Assembly (NCBI RefSeq): GCF_900618535.1
Contig: NZ_UYJA01000004.1
Span: 544,821 to 608,820 of the forward strand
DNA: 64,000 bases
Source: Pseudomonas bubulae
Lineage (GTDB): Bacteria; Pseudomonadota; Gammaproteobacteria; Pseudomonadales; Pseudomonadaceae
Direction of reading: 5' to 3'
Shown here one piece after another: positions 49,423-56,699 of the stretch (its first letter is position 1; the number at the start of each line of letters is the position of its first letter). Position numbers and translations under genes: made by a program. A model generated the notes under the pieces. The model saw only the letters and a program-made list of their open reading frames with translations. It searched no databases and had not been told where the DNA came from.

Positions 49423-50876
49423 CGGTAAAGCGCTCCGCATGAGTCGATATACAGCCACATTGCGTTATCAAAAAAGAACCACTGGGCATTCCAGGGTTCG
49501 CTGGCGCGGGCACTGATCGAAAAGCGCTGATCACCAATCTGCTCGAAGCAATAATCAACGTCCATTGGCTGGCGGCTGTCGAAAAAGGTTTCCAGCGTAC
49601 TGGACTGCTGGGCCCGCATTGAGAGAAGTCGCTTTTGCGTGGCGAATTCGATGAAGGGCTGCACCACTTCACGGGTGGTGGGCTCGATATTCTCGTCGTG
49701 TTCGCCCCAGGGCAACTCAAGCCGGATGTTGTATTTAAAGCTCAAATGCCCGGTGCTCAGGCGATACCCCTTGATGGGCATCGGCAGGTCGGTAGCACCC
49801 GGATCCAGTTGCAGGTAATGCTGACCGTCGGCATCGAAGATCAGCTGCCACAGGCCCCTGCCGTCCAGAAACGGTGGCCCTTGCTCGGGATGGGCGGTGG
49901 CGTTGTTGGGCCACGGATGCCATTGGGCCTTGAGTTCGCTGCCTTGGGTCAGGCTGAGGTAGCCGTGTTCACCGATCCACAACAGGCGGCGGGAGGCTGC
50001 GTCGAGAATCGGCGCCGAGAGCCGGGTCATGCGCTCATGGTCAGCGCCTTCAACCAGGCAACGGTCCCACCCGTAGAGGCTGGCAGGGTTGACGATGCAA
50101 ACGTGGCCGCTCTTGAGCTGAGGCAAATAAGACTGGCCTTCCAGCGTGCCAGGGCCGGCCAGCGGGCTGCCGTCGTCGCGCAAGGTTTGGTAACGCAGTG
50201 TGAGTGGGTCGACACTGACTAACGTCGCTCCGCTATCGCTGGAGAGCAACAGGTGCTGCTGGTTTTCGTCCACGTGAAGGGCGACTGACCAGGCCCAGCT
50301 TTCCAGGCGAGAGCGACCGATGGGTTCGCTCTTTGGCAGTAACTCAAGCCACTTGCCCGAGCCTCTTTGCCACAGGAACAAGCTGCCTTCGCGGCTTAGT
50401 GCGTACAGGGCTTCGCGATGCCCGCCGAGGTTGGCGGCGAGGAAGTTGAGGCCGTTCTTGCGAGGCAACTCAATAATTAGCTTGCGACTGTTCAGGTCAC
50501 CCTGGCGGGTATCGAGCAACTGGCTGTACAAGCGCGAGCTGATCTCCTCGGCCGAGGACAGTTTGCAGCGCTCATTGATCACGCGAGAGCCACTGCCATC
50601 GCCATAAGGCGGTAGCCAGCGGGTAGTTGTCTGGTAGGCGACCTTCGGCAGTTCTTTGCCTGTGCTGGGGCAAAACGCGAATGCAGCAGGCAGGTAGTTG
50701 CCGGGAGAGGTATCAGGCGCGGGTGTTGCCCCGACCAGATAATCCAGATCAACCAGCTCGGCCGGGGGCTTGGTACCAGCGACCTGGTGCAGAGAGAATG
50801 TACCGTCATCTGCTTGCAGCCACTCCTGGTCGCCTAGCGTCCAGACAGAGGTGCGGTCGTTTCTGGCTATCTCCAT
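49410..50876 (-). CDS. Cytosolic beta-rich protein, first gene of the tubulin-like operon
   Basis: 488 residues with no signal peptide or span; AGGATT precedes the ATG by 5 bases. Repeated blade-like segments with W/L-rich strands are visible: EWLQADDGTFSLHQVAG, REALYALSREGSLFLWQRG, VALHVDENQQHLLLSSDSGA and RRLLWIGEHGYLSLTQG. These suggest a WD40 or PQQ-like beta-propeller. An isolated FAFCPSTGKELP may be half a zinc site. I do not recognise the family. It is the promoter-proximal gene behind a consensus promoter, and the next start overlaps its stop, indicating translational coupling. Confidence 0.65.
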   Translation of the reverse strand: MEIARNDRTSVWTLGDQEWLQADDGTFSLHQVAGTKPPAELVDLDYLVGATPAPDTSPGNYLPAAFAFCPSTGKELPKVAYQTTTRWLPPYGDGSGSRVINERCKLSSAEEISSRLYSQLLDTRQGDLNSRKLIIELPRKNGLNFLAANLGGHREALYALSREGSLFLWQRGSGKWLELLPKSEPIGRSRLESWAWSVALHVDENQQHLLLSSDSGATLVSVDPLTLRYQTLRDDGSPLAGPGTLEGQSYLPQLKSGHVCIVNPASLYGWDRCLVEGADHERMTRLSAPILDAASRRLLWIGEHGYLSLTQGSELKAQWHPWPNNATAHPEQGPPFLDGRGLWQLIFDADGQHYLQLDPGATDLPMPIKGYRLSTGHLSFKYNIRLELPWGEHDENIEPTTREVVQPFIEFATQKRLLSMRAQQSSTLETFFDSRQPMDVDYCFEQIGDQRFSISARASEPWNAQWFFFDNAMWLYIDSCGALYRWNA

Positions 50877-51028
50877 ATAATCCTGCCGATACCTGTAAAC
50901 GGTGCATGCCAGTCCCTGCCGGGGTTATGGCAAGCACTTCACAAATGAGAGGGTGTGACTCAAACGATGGTGTGGCCAACGGCATTGATCAGTGCCGAAT
51001 AATGGCGCGGTGCCACTTTCCATCGCGG

Positions 51029-51057
51029 AATAGTGGCAGAATGATAGGGCTTGTCAA
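51029..51057 (-). promoter_or_regulatory. Sigma-70 promoter of the tubulin-like operon
   Basis: On the minus strand TTGACA (51052-51057) and ACTATT (51029-51034) are separated by 17 bases. It lies about 155 bases upstream of the first gene. Confidence 0.65.
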
Positions 51058-51074
51058 CCGAACTTTAGTTCGGT
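51057..51074. promoter_or_regulatory. Perfect palindrome abutting the -35 of the tubulin-like operon
   Basis: ACCGAACT-TT-AGTTCGGT has 8-base perfect arms. It lies immediately upstream of TTGACA and touches the stop codon of the DUF4105 gene. It may be an operator of the TetR/GntR kind or the stem of a weak terminator; there is no T-run. Confidence 0.6.
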
Positions 51075-53035
51075 CAGGGCAGCTGCAAACCGCCGGATGC
51101 CTTGTGGATTGTCCGTAGATGTTCGCCGATCAGTTTGACGTTGGCTTCGGTGGCTGCAATTTCGGCTGCACGGGCAGGTTCCAGCAGGCTGCGCACCTCC
51201 TTGTCCAGATCAGTGGTCAGACGCAGTAGCTGCTGCTGGCGCTGACTGCTTTCTGATTCGAGCTTTTCCCACTCCCTGGTTTGCGGCAAGCCGTAGCCGT
51301 CGCTGCCGAGCAATTCTGCCGGGCGGCTGAGAAAACCGCTGCTGGCAAGAATTTCCTGCAGGGTCTTGTTGGCTTTGTCCATACCGCCATCCTTGAGCTG
51401 GCGTGCGCCCAGGTACTTTTGCTTGACCTCATCCTGTGCCAACAGCAGTTGCCGACGAAAGCTGGCTTGTTCCAGCAGCAACAATGCCGCACTGGCGCGC
51501 AGATCGGCTGGCTCAAGCCATGGGCGGCGTTCTGCTGCATCAAGGGCCAGCCAGTCTTCGACTGTGGTTTGCTTGATCGGCAAGCGGGTTTTGAGAACAT
51601 CAAACATCGCCTGGTAGCGATCACGGTAGGAGTCAAAGCGATAACCCAGGCGCAACGCCTCTTTGGGATCCTCCAGCACGCTGGTATCGGCCAGACCGCG
51701 AGCCTTGAGCACTTCGAGCAAACCATTGGGCACAATGCTGTCCAGGCCTTTGAGCCGGGCATTGTCGCTACCGCTGCGCAGCAGTTTGAGGGTTTCAACC
51801 GCACAGTTATTGGAGATGAAGTAGTAGTCGCCGTCATAGCTCCAGTGCATCTCGGCGGCGTGTTCAACCACTTCTTCGATTTCAGGGCGGCTCAGTTTGA
51901 GCGGCACGGAAGCCAGGCTGCGCAGTTCGGTTTTAGTGTATTCGTCAATTACCTGGGCCAGCGGCAATACGAAAAGGCGCGATGGGTAAGCGCCTGTCAG
52001 GCCGTCCCAGCTTGAGAGCTGTACGTCATTGACGAATGCCCGGTAGGACAACACTAAGTGTTCTTGCAGGTCGAGTCGGCAGTCCGGCCCGCGTGGGCGG
52101 CCCGGGGCACAGATCACCAGGCGCAACATGCTATGGCCCCAGCGGCTGGCCCATTCCTGATTGGCCTCAGCCAGCAGGTAGTCGACGGCGTAGACCCGCT
52201 CGGGATCGACGGTACCCAGTGGCTGTTTGGCGAAATCGTTGCCGGCATTGAGGAAGGCAAAACCCTTCGGGCATTCGTCTCTGGCGGCAGGCGCCCAGCC
52301 GAAATGCTGCTGGTAGTAGCGATACAGTGCCGGGCGGCGGCAGGCGTAAGCCGGGTCGAGGAGGAAATACTCCATGTTGACTGCGACAAATTCCTTGGGG
52401 CTGCTGACTTCGTACAGGTCCGGGCTGCGCACCACCTGATGATTGTCTTGCTCGCGCTCGCCCCGGCGCCCCACGTATTGCTGCCAGCCGGCCAGATCAA
52501 GCAGACGCGGGTCATCGCTGAGGGTGAAGCGGCGTCCGGCTTGCCCGCGGCATTGGTCGGGCAGGCCAATCAGCCCCGTGTTGCTGTTTTGGCGGGTGCA
52601 GCGGCGTATCAGCGTGCGCTCGTCCGCGGGCCAGAGGCGGGCACGGTCATATAGGTGTGTCAGTTCGTGCAAGACGGTGGCGAGCATCTCCCGGCGCACA
52701 GTGCCGTGGGGGCGGTTGGTCTGCAGGCGGGCAGCGGAACCATCGGTCAGCCCGGCCAGCAGCTTGCGATTAAGGTCCAGCTCGGAGGTCAGCGAAGCCT
52801 GGCCGTAAGCGTTGGCGGGCATGTCATCGGTCCACCCCACCAGGACTTGCCGGTCCAGTTGTTCGATAAAACGCGGTGGCAGTCTCTGCATGGCTTCATC
52901 AAGCAGGGCTTGGCTGGCCTGTTGCTCGGCCGGGCTCAGGCCCTCGGTCTTGAGTTGCAGATGCAGCGCGGCCTGGGCGCTGCTGGCAATCAGCAGCAGG
53001 CCACAGGCGGCGAGCCAGCGCGTTAACGGCCTCAC
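51074..53035 (-). CDS. DUF4105 protein with N-terminal HExxH motif
   Basis: 653 residues with a signal peptide (MRPLTRWLAACGLLLIASSA, cleavage near AQA). An N-terminal region (about 25-260) has ATVLHELTHLYDRARLWPAD, a zinc-peptidase HELTH at 123-127, and a possible third ligand Glu in SPKEFVAVNMEYFLLD near residue 215. The middle (about 275-430) is DUF4105, with EWASRWGHSMLRLVICA (His301) and ISNNCAVETLKLLRSG (Asn-Asn-Cys, about 409-411), resembling a Cys-His hydrolase pair. A coiled C-terminal region ends HLRTIHKASGG. It is probably periplasmic or outer-membrane associated. It overlaps the preceding DUF2388 gene by 4 bases, and a promoter-operator for the tubulin operon follows. Function unknown. 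Confidence 0.78.
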   Translation of the reverse strand: MRPLTRWLAACGLLLIASSAQAALHLQLKTEGLSPAEQQASQALLDEAMQRLPPRFIEQLDRQVLVGWTDDMPANAYGQASLTSELDLNRKLLAGLTDGSAARLQTNRPHGTVRREMLATVLHELTHLYDRARLWPADERTLIRRCTRQNSNTGLIGLPDQCRGQAGRRFTLSDDPRLLDLAGWQQYVGRRGEREQDNHQVVRSPDLYEVSSPKEFVAVNMEYFLLDPAYACRRPALYRYYQQHFGWAPAARDECPKGFAFLNAGNDFAKQPLGTVDPERVYAVDYLLAEANQEWASRWGHSMLRLVICAPGRPRGPDCRLDLQEHLVLSYRAFVNDVQLSSWDGLTGAYPSRLFVLPLAQVIDEYTKTELRSLASVPLKLSRPEIEEVVEHAAEMHWSYDGDYYFISNNCAVETLKLLRSGSDNARLKGLDSIVPNGLLEVLKARGLADTSVLEDPKEALRLGYRFDSYRDRYQAMFDVLKTRLPIKQTTVEDWLALDAAERRPWLEPADLRASAALLLLEQASFRRQLLLAQDEVKQKYLGARQLKDGGMDKANKTLQEILASSGFLSRPAELLGSDGYGLPQTREWEKLESESSQRQQQLLRLTTDLDKEVRSLLEPARAAEIAATEANVKLIGEHLRTIHKASGGLQLP

Positions 53036-53352
53036 AGTGCGAGTATGGCTTCGGCGAGGTCGTGATCGCTGGCGTTACGGGCTTCAGGCACGCGGTCGCG
53101 CAAGGTGCTGAAGGCCGCCTCCAGTTGTACGCCGCGAATATCGCCTTGGCTGGCAACGAAAGTGGCGGCGTCGTCGTGGGCTTCGCGCACTACTTTAGAG
53201 TCACGGATGGAGGTAGTTGTATCGGACGTAAAATCGATGGTGCGGCCAAAAGCACGCACGATGATGTTACTGGTCTGCACGACGGTCTGTGCCTGTGCCA
53301 CATCGGCAAGCAGCAAAAGGCCAAGAGTGGCGACAATCAAAGGGCTACGCAT
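53032..53352 (-). CDS. DUF2388 secreted protein (copy 1)
   Basis: 106 residues with GGAG before the ATG and a signal peptide (MRSPLIVATLGLLLLADVAQ, then AQT). The mature domain shows the DUF2388 pattern SDTTTSIRDSKVVREAHDDA and ATFVASQGDIRGVQLEAAFS, followed by ASDHDLAEAILAL. Its stop overlaps the start of the DUF4105 gene (ATGA), so the two are translationally coupled. It is a paralogue of the two genes upstream. The exported small domain has no known activity. Confidence 0.85.
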   Translation of the reverse strand: MRSPLIVATLGLLLLADVAQAQTVVQTSNIIVRAFGRTIDFTSDTTTSIRDSKVVREAHDDAATFVASQGDIRGVQLEAAFSTLRDRVPEARNASDHDLAEAILAL

Positions 53353-53378
53353 GAATTTTCTCCAGAAAAAGCGGGTAT

Positions 53379-53672
53379 TTATTGGACGAGAATTGTCTGT
53401 GCCAGTTCAAGGTCGCTGGCACTCAATTTTGGCTGGTTCTGGCGCAGATAACGCAGGGCAGACTCCAGCTGTGCGCCTCGCGTCTGGCCATCACTGGCAA
53501 TAAAGACGGCGGCATCATCCTGGGCGGCACGTATCAGTTTGTGATCAAAAGGCGCGGACGTCACTTTACTGGTGACATAACCACTGAGCACCACATTTTG
53601 CGTGGTCAGGTCGAAGGCGTTGGCTGATTGAGTCCAGCAGAGTGCAAGCAGAGCTAATAAGGAAAAACGCAT
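53379..53672 (-). CDS. DUF2388 secreted protein (copy 2)
   Basis: 97 residues from the ATG giving MRFSLLALLALCWTQSANAF; an upstream in-frame extension of 29 residues would hide the signal peptide. The mature part has VTSAPFDHKLIRAAQDDAAV, then FIASDGQTRGAQLESALRYL and ASDLELAQTILVQ. It aligns with copies 1 and 3, keeping R-A-x-x-D-A-x-x-F-x-A-S and RG-x-x-LE. It is 27 bases upstream of copy 1. It lacks a strong ribosome-binding site. Confidence 0.82.
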   Translation of the reverse strand: MRFSLLALLALCWTQSANAFDLTTQNVVLSGYVTSKVTSAPFDHKLIRAAQDDAAVFIASDGQTRGAQLESALRYLRQNQPKLSASDLELAQTILVQ

Positions 53673-53774
53673 GGTCTCGAGGCTGTTTGAATGAGCGCCA
53701 AGGCTAGCGTAATGGCCGGGGCAGGGCCAGCGTGGGGGCGTTGTTGAAATTTTTTTCATGCCTGCACGGTATAT

Positions 53775-53859
53775 GTGGGAGCGGGCTTGCTCGCGATTGT
53801 ATCGGCGCGGTTTACCTGAGAAATCAGGGCGCCTGAATCGTGAGCCAGCCCGCTCTCAC
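53775..53859. repeat. REP pair (inverted) between DUF2388 copies 2 and 3
   Basis: GTGGGAGCGGGCTTGCTCGC and the inverted GTGAGCCAGCCCGCTCTCAC, about 42 bases apart. Confidence 0.85.
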
Positions 53860-53875
53860 AGAGTGCTGACCCCGA

Positions 53876-54193
53876 TCAGATCGTCAGGATCGCCTGGGCC
53901 AGCTGTGCATCGGTGGCCTGCAGCTGTGGTGCTTGCTGGCGGATGGCATCGAAGGCGCTTTCCAGTTTCACGCCACGGATGGCGCCTTCGCTGGCCACAA
54001 AGCTGGCAGCGTCGTCACGGGCTGCGCGCACGATCTTGTTGTCACGAAACGAGCCGGTAGCATCCGATGTCAGGTCGGTGGTGGCTTTGAGCGTACCCAC
54101 GATGCCATCGGTGGTGGCGATGAAGCTCGTGGCGTTGGCGCTTGCAGCAACAGCCAGCAGAACTGCGGCACTAAGTAGGCGAAGAGTGGGCAT
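53876..54193 (-). CDS. DUF2388 secreted protein (copy 3)
   Basis: 105 residues from the ATG at 54193 (AGGAG 7 bases upstream), with signal peptide MPTLRLLSAAVLLAVAASAN. The mature part is TTDLTSDATGSFRDNKIVRA, then ARDDAASFVASEGAIRGVKL and ATDAQLAQAILTI. It is the third paralogue of the block, separated from the others by a REP pair. Its upstream region carries the AACTGTACYTGT motif shared with the DUF1127 gene, so it may be regulated independently of copies 1-2. Confidence 0.85.
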   Translation of the reverse strand: MPTLRLLSAAVLLAVAASANATSFIATTDGIVGTLKATTDLTSDATGSFRDNKIVRAARDDAASFVASEGAIRGVKLESAFDAIRQQAPQLQATDAQLAQAILTI

Positions 54194-54323
54194 GGTAATA
54201 CTCCTGAACATGAACTAATGAAAATAGACGGTTATGGGCCGAATAGTAGGCTCAGGGTTGCTTCAGGCAAAGGTTGTTTTGTCCGAAGCGCGTATCAGGG
54301 TGCTCTGAATCAGGTATCAGGCA

Positions 54324-54366
54324 AACTGTACCTGTGGTATTTCAATTAATTTAAAACTGTACTTGT
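54324..54366 (+). promoter_or_regulatory. Two AACTGTACYTGT repeats upstream of DUF2388 copy 3
   Basis: AACTGTACCTGT (54324-54335) and AACTGTACTTGT (54355-54366) are direct repeats 31 bases apart, about three helical turns, 130-170 bases before the DUF2388 start. The same dodecamer occurs upstream of the DUF1127 gene. No regulator gene is adjacent. Confidence 0.55.
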
Positions 54367-54402
54367 CACTTTGCAAGTGGGCAAAACTCGGCCCTAAAAC
54401 GA

Positions 54403-54442
54403 CAAAACCCGTCAGCGGTAATCCGCGACGGGCTTTGTTTTT
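54403..54442. terminator. Hairpin downstream of the DUF1127 gene
   Basis: AAACCCGTC-A-GCGG-TAAT-CCGC-GACGGGCTTT followed by GTTTTTT on the plus strand; the minus strand gives TTTTGTCGTTTT. It lies about 50 bases after the DUF1127 stop. Confidence 0.75.
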
Positions 54443-54493
54443 TCAATTCAGGTTGCTGGCGGTGGACCGGTGGTCAGGGCCAGCGAGCGCTAA

Positions 54494-54709
54494 TCAGCGC
54501 CAGAACGGCTTGCTCAGCTCTTCGTAACGCTGTGCTTCGCTAATCCCGGCATCAGCCAGAAGACGCGAGTCCAGGCGAGCCAGTTGATGGCGGCTGGAGA
54601 TACGGCGCTGCCACAACATCAGGTTGGCAAGTACGCGCAAAGGCATGGAAGCCTGGGAGTTTACAGTGCTGCTTTCGCTGAACAGTTCGGAACTGAGTGT
54701 ACGTTCCAT
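54494..54709 (-). CDS. DUF1127 small protein
   Basis: 71 residues; AAGGATGTCACC precedes the ATG. After a Ser-rich start (MERTLSSELFSESSTVNSQA) comes the DUF1127 core LMLWQRRISSRHQLARLDSR, then LLADAGISEAQRYEELSKPF. Members are short, Arg-rich proteins with an LxDIGI-like segment (here LLADAGIS). In alphaproteobacteria some influence RNA turnover and phosphate or stress responses; in Pseudomonas the role is unclear. A related AACTGTACCTGT motif lies about 150 bases upstream. Confidence 0.88.
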   Translation of the reverse strand: MERTLSSELFSESSTVNSQASMPLRVLANLMLWQRRISSRHQLARLDSRLLADAGISEAQRYEELSKPFWR

Positions 54710-54792
54710 GGTGACATCCTTCCGCTTGTGGCGGCATTGGCTAGTGGTTTAACTGATGCCAATGATCCTCCTCTTTGTCCAGGGTCTCTAGA

Positions 54793-54957
54793 TACAGTTC
54801 ATCTGTATTGCGATGGGCCAGTTAACTGTTTATGCACGCTGTACGGGCACAAATAGACTCAACTGTACCTGTCCGCACCTAAGTGGTGCGAAATTGGCCC
54901 GAAGGTGAGTCAAAGGGAGTGTTACGGATGGGAAATGACCAGTACAGCAGTACAGTT
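54793..54957. promoter_or_regulatory. Cluster of AACTGTA-type motifs upstream of the DUF1127 gene
   Basis: AACTGTACCTGT lies at 54861-54872, and TACAGTT, its inverted core, at 54793-54799 within the palindromic ATACAGTTCATCTGTAT. A CAGTACAGCAGTACAGTT stretch at 54940-54957 contains the inverted core again. Inverted and direct copies of one core suggest an operator for a dimeric regulator. This class is of the kind bound by GntR/MocR proteins, but the regulator is not identified. Confidence 0.5.
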
Positions 54958-54974
54958 TTTGAAATATAAGGCAT

Positions 54975-55014
54975 AAAAAAGCCGCTGACGTAACAGTATT
55001 TACGTCAGCGGCTG
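54975..55014 (-). terminator. Intrinsic terminator of the acetyl-CoA hydrolase gene
   Basis: GCCGCTGACGTAA-CAGTAT-TTACGTCAGCGGC, a 13-base perfect stem with six T on the minus strand, 14 bases past the stop. Confidence 0.92.
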
Positions 55015-55027
55015 TCTAGCTCGCGGG

Positions 55028-56518
55028 TTACGGCAGCATTTTCCCGGTTTCTTCCAGGTTGATATGCCAGCTCAGGGCTTCGCGCAGGATGTGCGGGGTG
55101 TGGCCGCCAATCGCACAGGCCTTGGCGAAGTAGTCATTGAGAGCTTCACGGAAGTCCGGGTGCACACAGTTGTCGATAATGACCCGTGCGCGCTCACGCG
55201 GCGCCAGGCCACGCAGGTCGGCCAGACCCTGTTCGGTAACCAGGATGTCGACGTCATGTTCGGTGTGGTCAACGTGGCTGACCATTGGCACCACGCTGGA
55301 GATCGCACCCGCCTTGGCAATGGATTTGGTCACGAAGATCGCCAGGTGCGCGTTGCGGGCAAAGTCACCCGAACCGCCAATGCCGTTCATCATCCGCGTG
55401 CCGCACACGTGAGTGGAGTTGACGTTGCCGTAAATGTCGAACTCCAGGGCGGTGTTGATGCCTATGATACCCAGGCGACGAACCACTTCAGGGTGGTTGG
55501 AAATCTCCTGCGGGCGCAGGACCAGTTTGTCCTTGTAGCGCTCCAGATTGCCAAATACGTCCGAGTTGCGACGCTCCGACAGGGTGATGGAGCTGCCCGA
55601 AGCGAAGCTCATCTTGCCCGCGTCGATCAGGTCGAAGGTCGAATCCTGCAGTACTTCGGAGTACATGGTCAGGTCTTCGAACGGCGAGTCGATCAGGCCG
55701 CACATCACCGCGTTGGCGATGTTGCCGATACCGGCTTGCAGCGGGCCGAGCTTGTTGGTCATGCGCCCGGCTTCAACTTCGGCTTTAAGGAAGTTGATCA
55801 GATGAAAGGCGATACCGTCGGTTTCGCTGTCCGGCTCGGACACGGTGGATGGCGAGTCCGGCTTGTTGGTGATCACGATGGCGACGATTTTTTCCGCCGG
55901 GATCGGGATTGCGGTGCTGCCGATACGATCGTCGACCTTCACCAGCGGGATCGGTGTACGCGTCGGACGGTAGGTCGGAATATAGATGTCGTGCAGACCT
56001 TCCAGGTTCGGGTTATGCGCCAGGTTGATCTCGACGATCACTTGCTTGGCGAAAATCGCGAAGCTGGCGGAGTTGCCCACGGATGTCGTCGGAACAATAT
56101 GACCTTGTTCGGTAATGGCCACTGCTTCAATAACTGCAATGTCCGGCAGCTTGAGCTGATTGTTGCGCAACTGCTCAACGGTTTCGGACAAATGCTGGTC
56201 GATAAACATCACTTCACCGGCGTTGATCGCCTTGCGCAGAGTGCTGTCTACCTGGAACGGCATGCGACGGGCCAATACGCCGGCTTCCGTCAGTTGCTTG
56301 TCGAGGTCGTTGCCCAGGCTGGCGCCGGTCATCAGGGTGATTTTCAGCGGCGACTTCTTGGCCCGCTCGGCCAGGGCCTGGGGGACGGCTTTGGCTTCGC
56401 CGGCACGGGTAAAACCGCTCATGCCGACAGTCATGCCGTCTTGGATAAGGGCGGCGGCTTCTTCGGCGCTCATGACCTTATCGTGCAGGGAGTTCAGGCG
56501 AATACGTTCACGGTACAT
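55028..56518 (-). CDS. Acetyl-CoA hydrolase / succinyl-CoA:acetate CoA-transferase family
   Basis: 496 residues, starting MYRERIRLNSLHDKVMSAEE. This is a class I CoA-transferase/acetyl-CoA hydrolase. MTVGMSGFTRAGEAKAVPQA (about 29-48) is the N-terminal CoA-binding region, VVRRLGIIGINTALEFDIYG carries the catalytic-Glu neighbourhood, and GIGGSGDFARNAHLAIFVTK (about 392-411) is the GxGG oxyanion-type loop. Family members interconvert succinyl-CoA and acetate or hydrolyse acetyl-CoA. The AarC-type transferase is likely from length and motifs; the true acyl donor is not decided by the sequence. It is monocistronic. Confidence 0.88.
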   Translation of the reverse strand: MYRERIRLNSLHDKVMSAEEAAALIQDGMTVGMSGFTRAGEAKAVPQALAERAKKSPLKITLMTGASLGNDLDKQLTEAGVLARRMPFQVDSTLRKAINAGEVMFIDQHLSETVEQLRNNQLKLPDIAVIEAVAITEQGHIVPTTSVGNSASFAIFAKQVIVEINLAHNPNLEGLHDIYIPTYRPTRTPIPLVKVDDRIGSTAIPIPAEKIVAIVITNKPDSPSTVSEPDSETDGIAFHLINFLKAEVEAGRMTNKLGPLQAGIGNIANAVMCGLIDSPFEDLTMYSEVLQDSTFDLIDAGKMSFASGSSITLSERRNSDVFGNLERYKDKLVLRPQEISNHPEVVRRLGIIGINTALEFDIYGNVNSTHVCGTRMMNGIGGSGDFARNAHLAIFVTKSIAKAGAISSVVPMVSHVDHTEHDVDILVTEQGLADLRGLAPRERARVIIDNCVHPDFREALNDYFAKACAIGGHTPHILREALSWHINLEETGKMLP

Positions 56519-56640
56519 GGATTGTTATCTCGGGCAACGGAAGCAAGAGGCGCAGTCTATTCATTTTCAGAGCCTTGCGTCCCGCTACCATGGTCGAATG
56601 CCAGCGGCCGATTTAGAGCCTTTGGTCGGGTTCCTTGGAA

Positions 56641-56674
56641 AAAGAAAAACCCCGGCCAATAGAGCGCCGGGGTT
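56641..56674 (-). terminator. Intrinsic terminator after pntB
   Basis: AACCCCGGC-N9-GCCGGGGTT followed on the minus strand by TTTCTTT, 26 bases past the pntB stop. Confidence 0.88.
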
Positions 56675-56699
56675 CTCGATGTTGCGTTGGTGCGCGATG

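Noticed and set aside
42068..50876. Prophage or plasmid segregation (PhuZ/TubZ) origin for the tubulin-like gene
   Set aside because: No phage structural, replication or integrase genes, att sites or plasmid functions are nearby. The protein is three times the PhuZ/TubZ length and the partners are envelope proteins.
5419..53859. CRISPR array from repeated palindromes
   Set aside because: The repeats are scattered inverted pairs in single intergenic spaces, without regular spacers or cas genes.
55064..56662. Open frame of 532 codons on the plus strand
   Set aside because: It is antisense to the acetyl-CoA hydrolase gene and has no recognisable domain or ribosome-binding site.
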